Of a stretch of DNA of 64,000 nucleotides, positions 62,296 through 64,000 are shown one piece after another. The DNA is from Theristus sp. LFF4_11 (Eukaryota; Nematoda; Chromadorea; Monhysterida; Xyalidae), in contig JASANC010003551.1 of NCBI GenBank assembly GCA_030248135.1, positions 1-64,000 of the forward strand. The letters run 5' to 3'. The position numbers were made by a program, and so were the translations under genes. Position 1 is the first letter of the stretch, and each line of letters opens with the position of its first letter. The notes under the pieces are model-generated. The model was given only the letters and a program-made list of their open reading frames with translations. It was not told the origin of the DNA and made no database searches.

Positions 62296-64000
62296 CTAAT
62301 ATTGCATTTTTTCGTTGTTTTCACCAGAGAGCGAGCTGCTTTTCGGCGAGATTTCCATTTCGCCGTTGCCGCCTTTCGCGATGTTACTCTCATCGGGGAG
62401 GTCGATCTTGATGTCAAGATACTCCGACGCATTCGAGGTGCGAAACGATAACGCCTCACTCGGCAACGACAGCAGGTCCTCTGTGGTGTCCACGTGTTCC
62501 ACGGTCAACTCGCGGGCGTTGTCTGCAATATGTTGTGAAAAATTGAGGCAAAATTGTTTTCTACTTTTCTTTTCTGTTATTCAGAACAAATAAACATACA
62601 TTGCTACTGCGCGCGCACTAAAGCACACATTTTGTGGACTTGAGACTGAAGCATTACAAAATGAAAATCACGCCAACTTAAAATGTCCGTAGTGATGTCT
62701 GGACCCGGTGGCCTGTCCGCCGCAGCGTCCTGTCCATGAAATAAAAGCCACTATAAAACTACTCAACAACATTCACTTTTTATAAAGTAAAAAACATCTA
62801 CGTTTAGTTCCGGCACACCGCATAAACAGGACACCGCGGCGGACATCCAAGTGGACAGGACACCCCGACTGATAAGGCACCGGACACCACTTAGGATATT
62901 TTTATTATGCGTGAAGGCAGCAAGTGGTCACATACTGTAAGCTGGAGTACTCCATTGCAAAAACCGAAATAAACGCTACCACAAGCGCGAATTCCAACAA
63001 TAATCATCCGACCACTTTCCACTGATTTGAATCTATACCGCACGCATAACGAAAGCTGCCAATAATGCAAAAAACGCCATACATTCACAGCGATTAAGCA
63101 GACTAATTAGCGCCAGCAGCATATAGTACAATGTACCTACAATAATGTTGGCGTGTACTGTGGATGCGACTTTTATGTTCAGCAGCAAGCATACACATCT
63201 AGAGCATACATGTACAAAGCGCTCTCAAATCGGCCGCGGACATACACGATACACACAGGCGGTACGGAGCTCTGAAATGTTGTTTTTGTTGTTTGCGACA
63301 AAAAACTACCTCCTCTTGTGACGCGCAAAATTTTGTGTGCCTTTTGCTCGGCACGCCGAGGCACTCGCACCACGCGCTCGTTCACTTGCCACAGATTGTA
63401 GCGAACTATGCCTGCACACAGACACAGAGTCCTCAACAGTGTTGAAAATCAACCCCATACACCATCGGGCATTTCCACTGCCGTATCATGGGGTCTCGTT
63501 TACCCCTGTGTACTGAGAAAACCGGGCGTTTTTAAAACGACAATTTATTGTTTTATAAATGCTATCGTGTGTTTGTCCTTGTAAACGTTGATGAAAACGA
63601 CACGTCACATTTTTTCAGTACAATTTTTGTGAACTGATTGATGCTTTGCTTTTTCCTGATGCTTTTTTGAGCCGCAGAATTTCTGACTTATTTAATGAAA
63701 ATCTGTTTTTTATTTGCGCTTTAAAAGTACGAATGGTGTGAGGTGTCAAAAAATAACAATCCGCCGCTGCTAAAATCTGTTACTGATTATTTCCAGCTAT
63801 TTTTTCAGTGATTAACTGTTTTTAGTTATTTCGATAATTAAAGAAAAACGTTTTCCACAATCAACTTTGATGTATGTATGTATTTGCGCGTTCAGCTGCA
63901 TTTTGCGAGCAGTATGGCTGCAACTGCAACGGAGATGCACTGCACTCACCAACGAGCTCTTGTTTGATCGGCGTAATGAACCAGACGGAGACGAGCGGAT
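62296..64000 (-). CDS. 3' end of an unrecognised gene, running off the window
   Basis: Two exons join in phase: 63950-64000 (continuing right) and 62296-62522. The first reads SVWFITPIKQELV before a gtgagt donor; the second, after a ttgcag acceptor, starts DNARELTVEHVDTTEDLLSL and ends GENNEKMQY. The tail is acidic and Ser-rich and looks like a cytoplasmic C-terminus, perhaps of a membrane protein. No domain is recognisable. The 1.4-kb intron holds a MITE (62690-62890) and no other feature I can name. Confidence 0.55.
62690..62890. mobile_element. MITE family 2, copy 3
   Basis: Left part GTCCGTAGTGATGTCTGGAC with GGCCTGTCCGCCGC, right part GGACACCGCGGCGGACATCC and CACCGGACACC; the centre is AT-rich with ATAAAAGCC. 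Located in the last intron of the 62296-64000 gene. Confidence 0.65.

Overview
This is a window of an animal nuclear genome. Genes are split by many introns with GT-AG boundaries. Exons are GC-rich and the DNA between them is AT-rich. There are no bacterial-type operons, and much of the sequence is dispersed and tandem repeats. The gene set points to an invertebrate. A nematode or close relative is my best guess, because the NPY-type receptor has the S-S-W-S-L-T-A..D-K-Y signature of the nematode NPR-1 group and an FMRFamide-receptor-type GPCR is present. The species cannot be fixed from the sequence alone.

Layout. 0.65-2.9 kb (+): last three exons of an unrecognised gene with a Q/H/S-rich tail. 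4.8-7.75 kb (-): phosphatidylserine synthase, six good exons plus a probable upstream one. 8.9-13.3 kb (-): DEG/ENaC-family cation channel, 11 exons. 13.85-18.36 kb (-): NPY/NPR-like neuropeptide GPCR, 5 exons, with a hAT-type element (8-bp target duplication) in its first intron. 18.5-39.2 kb: repeat-dominated and apparently gene-free. It holds a second hAT-type element with a G-rich element nested in it, two copies of a composite satellite-bearing element (21.5-26.0 and 36.8-39.2 kb), and a 4.5-kb block of nested inverted repeats (26.2-30.75 kb). 39.9-42.5 kb (-): FMRFamide-receptor-like GPCR, 4 exons. 43.9-44.6 kb: three identical 229-bp tandem units carrying a hammerhead-ribozyme-like core. 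44.6-50.7 kb: no convincing gene, two short inverted-repeat elements. 50.7-57.2 kb (+): transmembrane Cu/Zn-SOD-like protein, 5 exons. Its second intron carries a 21/23-bp satellite split by a third composite element. 58.2-61.7 kb (+): cathepsin D-like aspartyl protease, 9 exons recognised and one apparently missing beside a poly-G tract. 62.3-64.0 kb (-): 3' end of an unrecognised gene running off the window.

The genes are unrelated: lipid synthesis, ion channel, two neuropeptide receptors, a lysosomal or secreted protease, and a SOD-fold membrane protein. They do not form a pathway. The best candidates for something undescribed are (1) the SOD-like membrane protein, which keeps every zinc ligand and the disulfide at canonical spacing but has lost three of four copper ligands; (2) the 229-bp trimer with its ribozyme-like core; and (3) a family of about 200-bp inverted-repeat elements that place paired CRE palindromes (TGACGTCA) in or near genes. 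Gene models were spliced by eye. Exon boundaries quoted are those where reading phase and splice sites agree.
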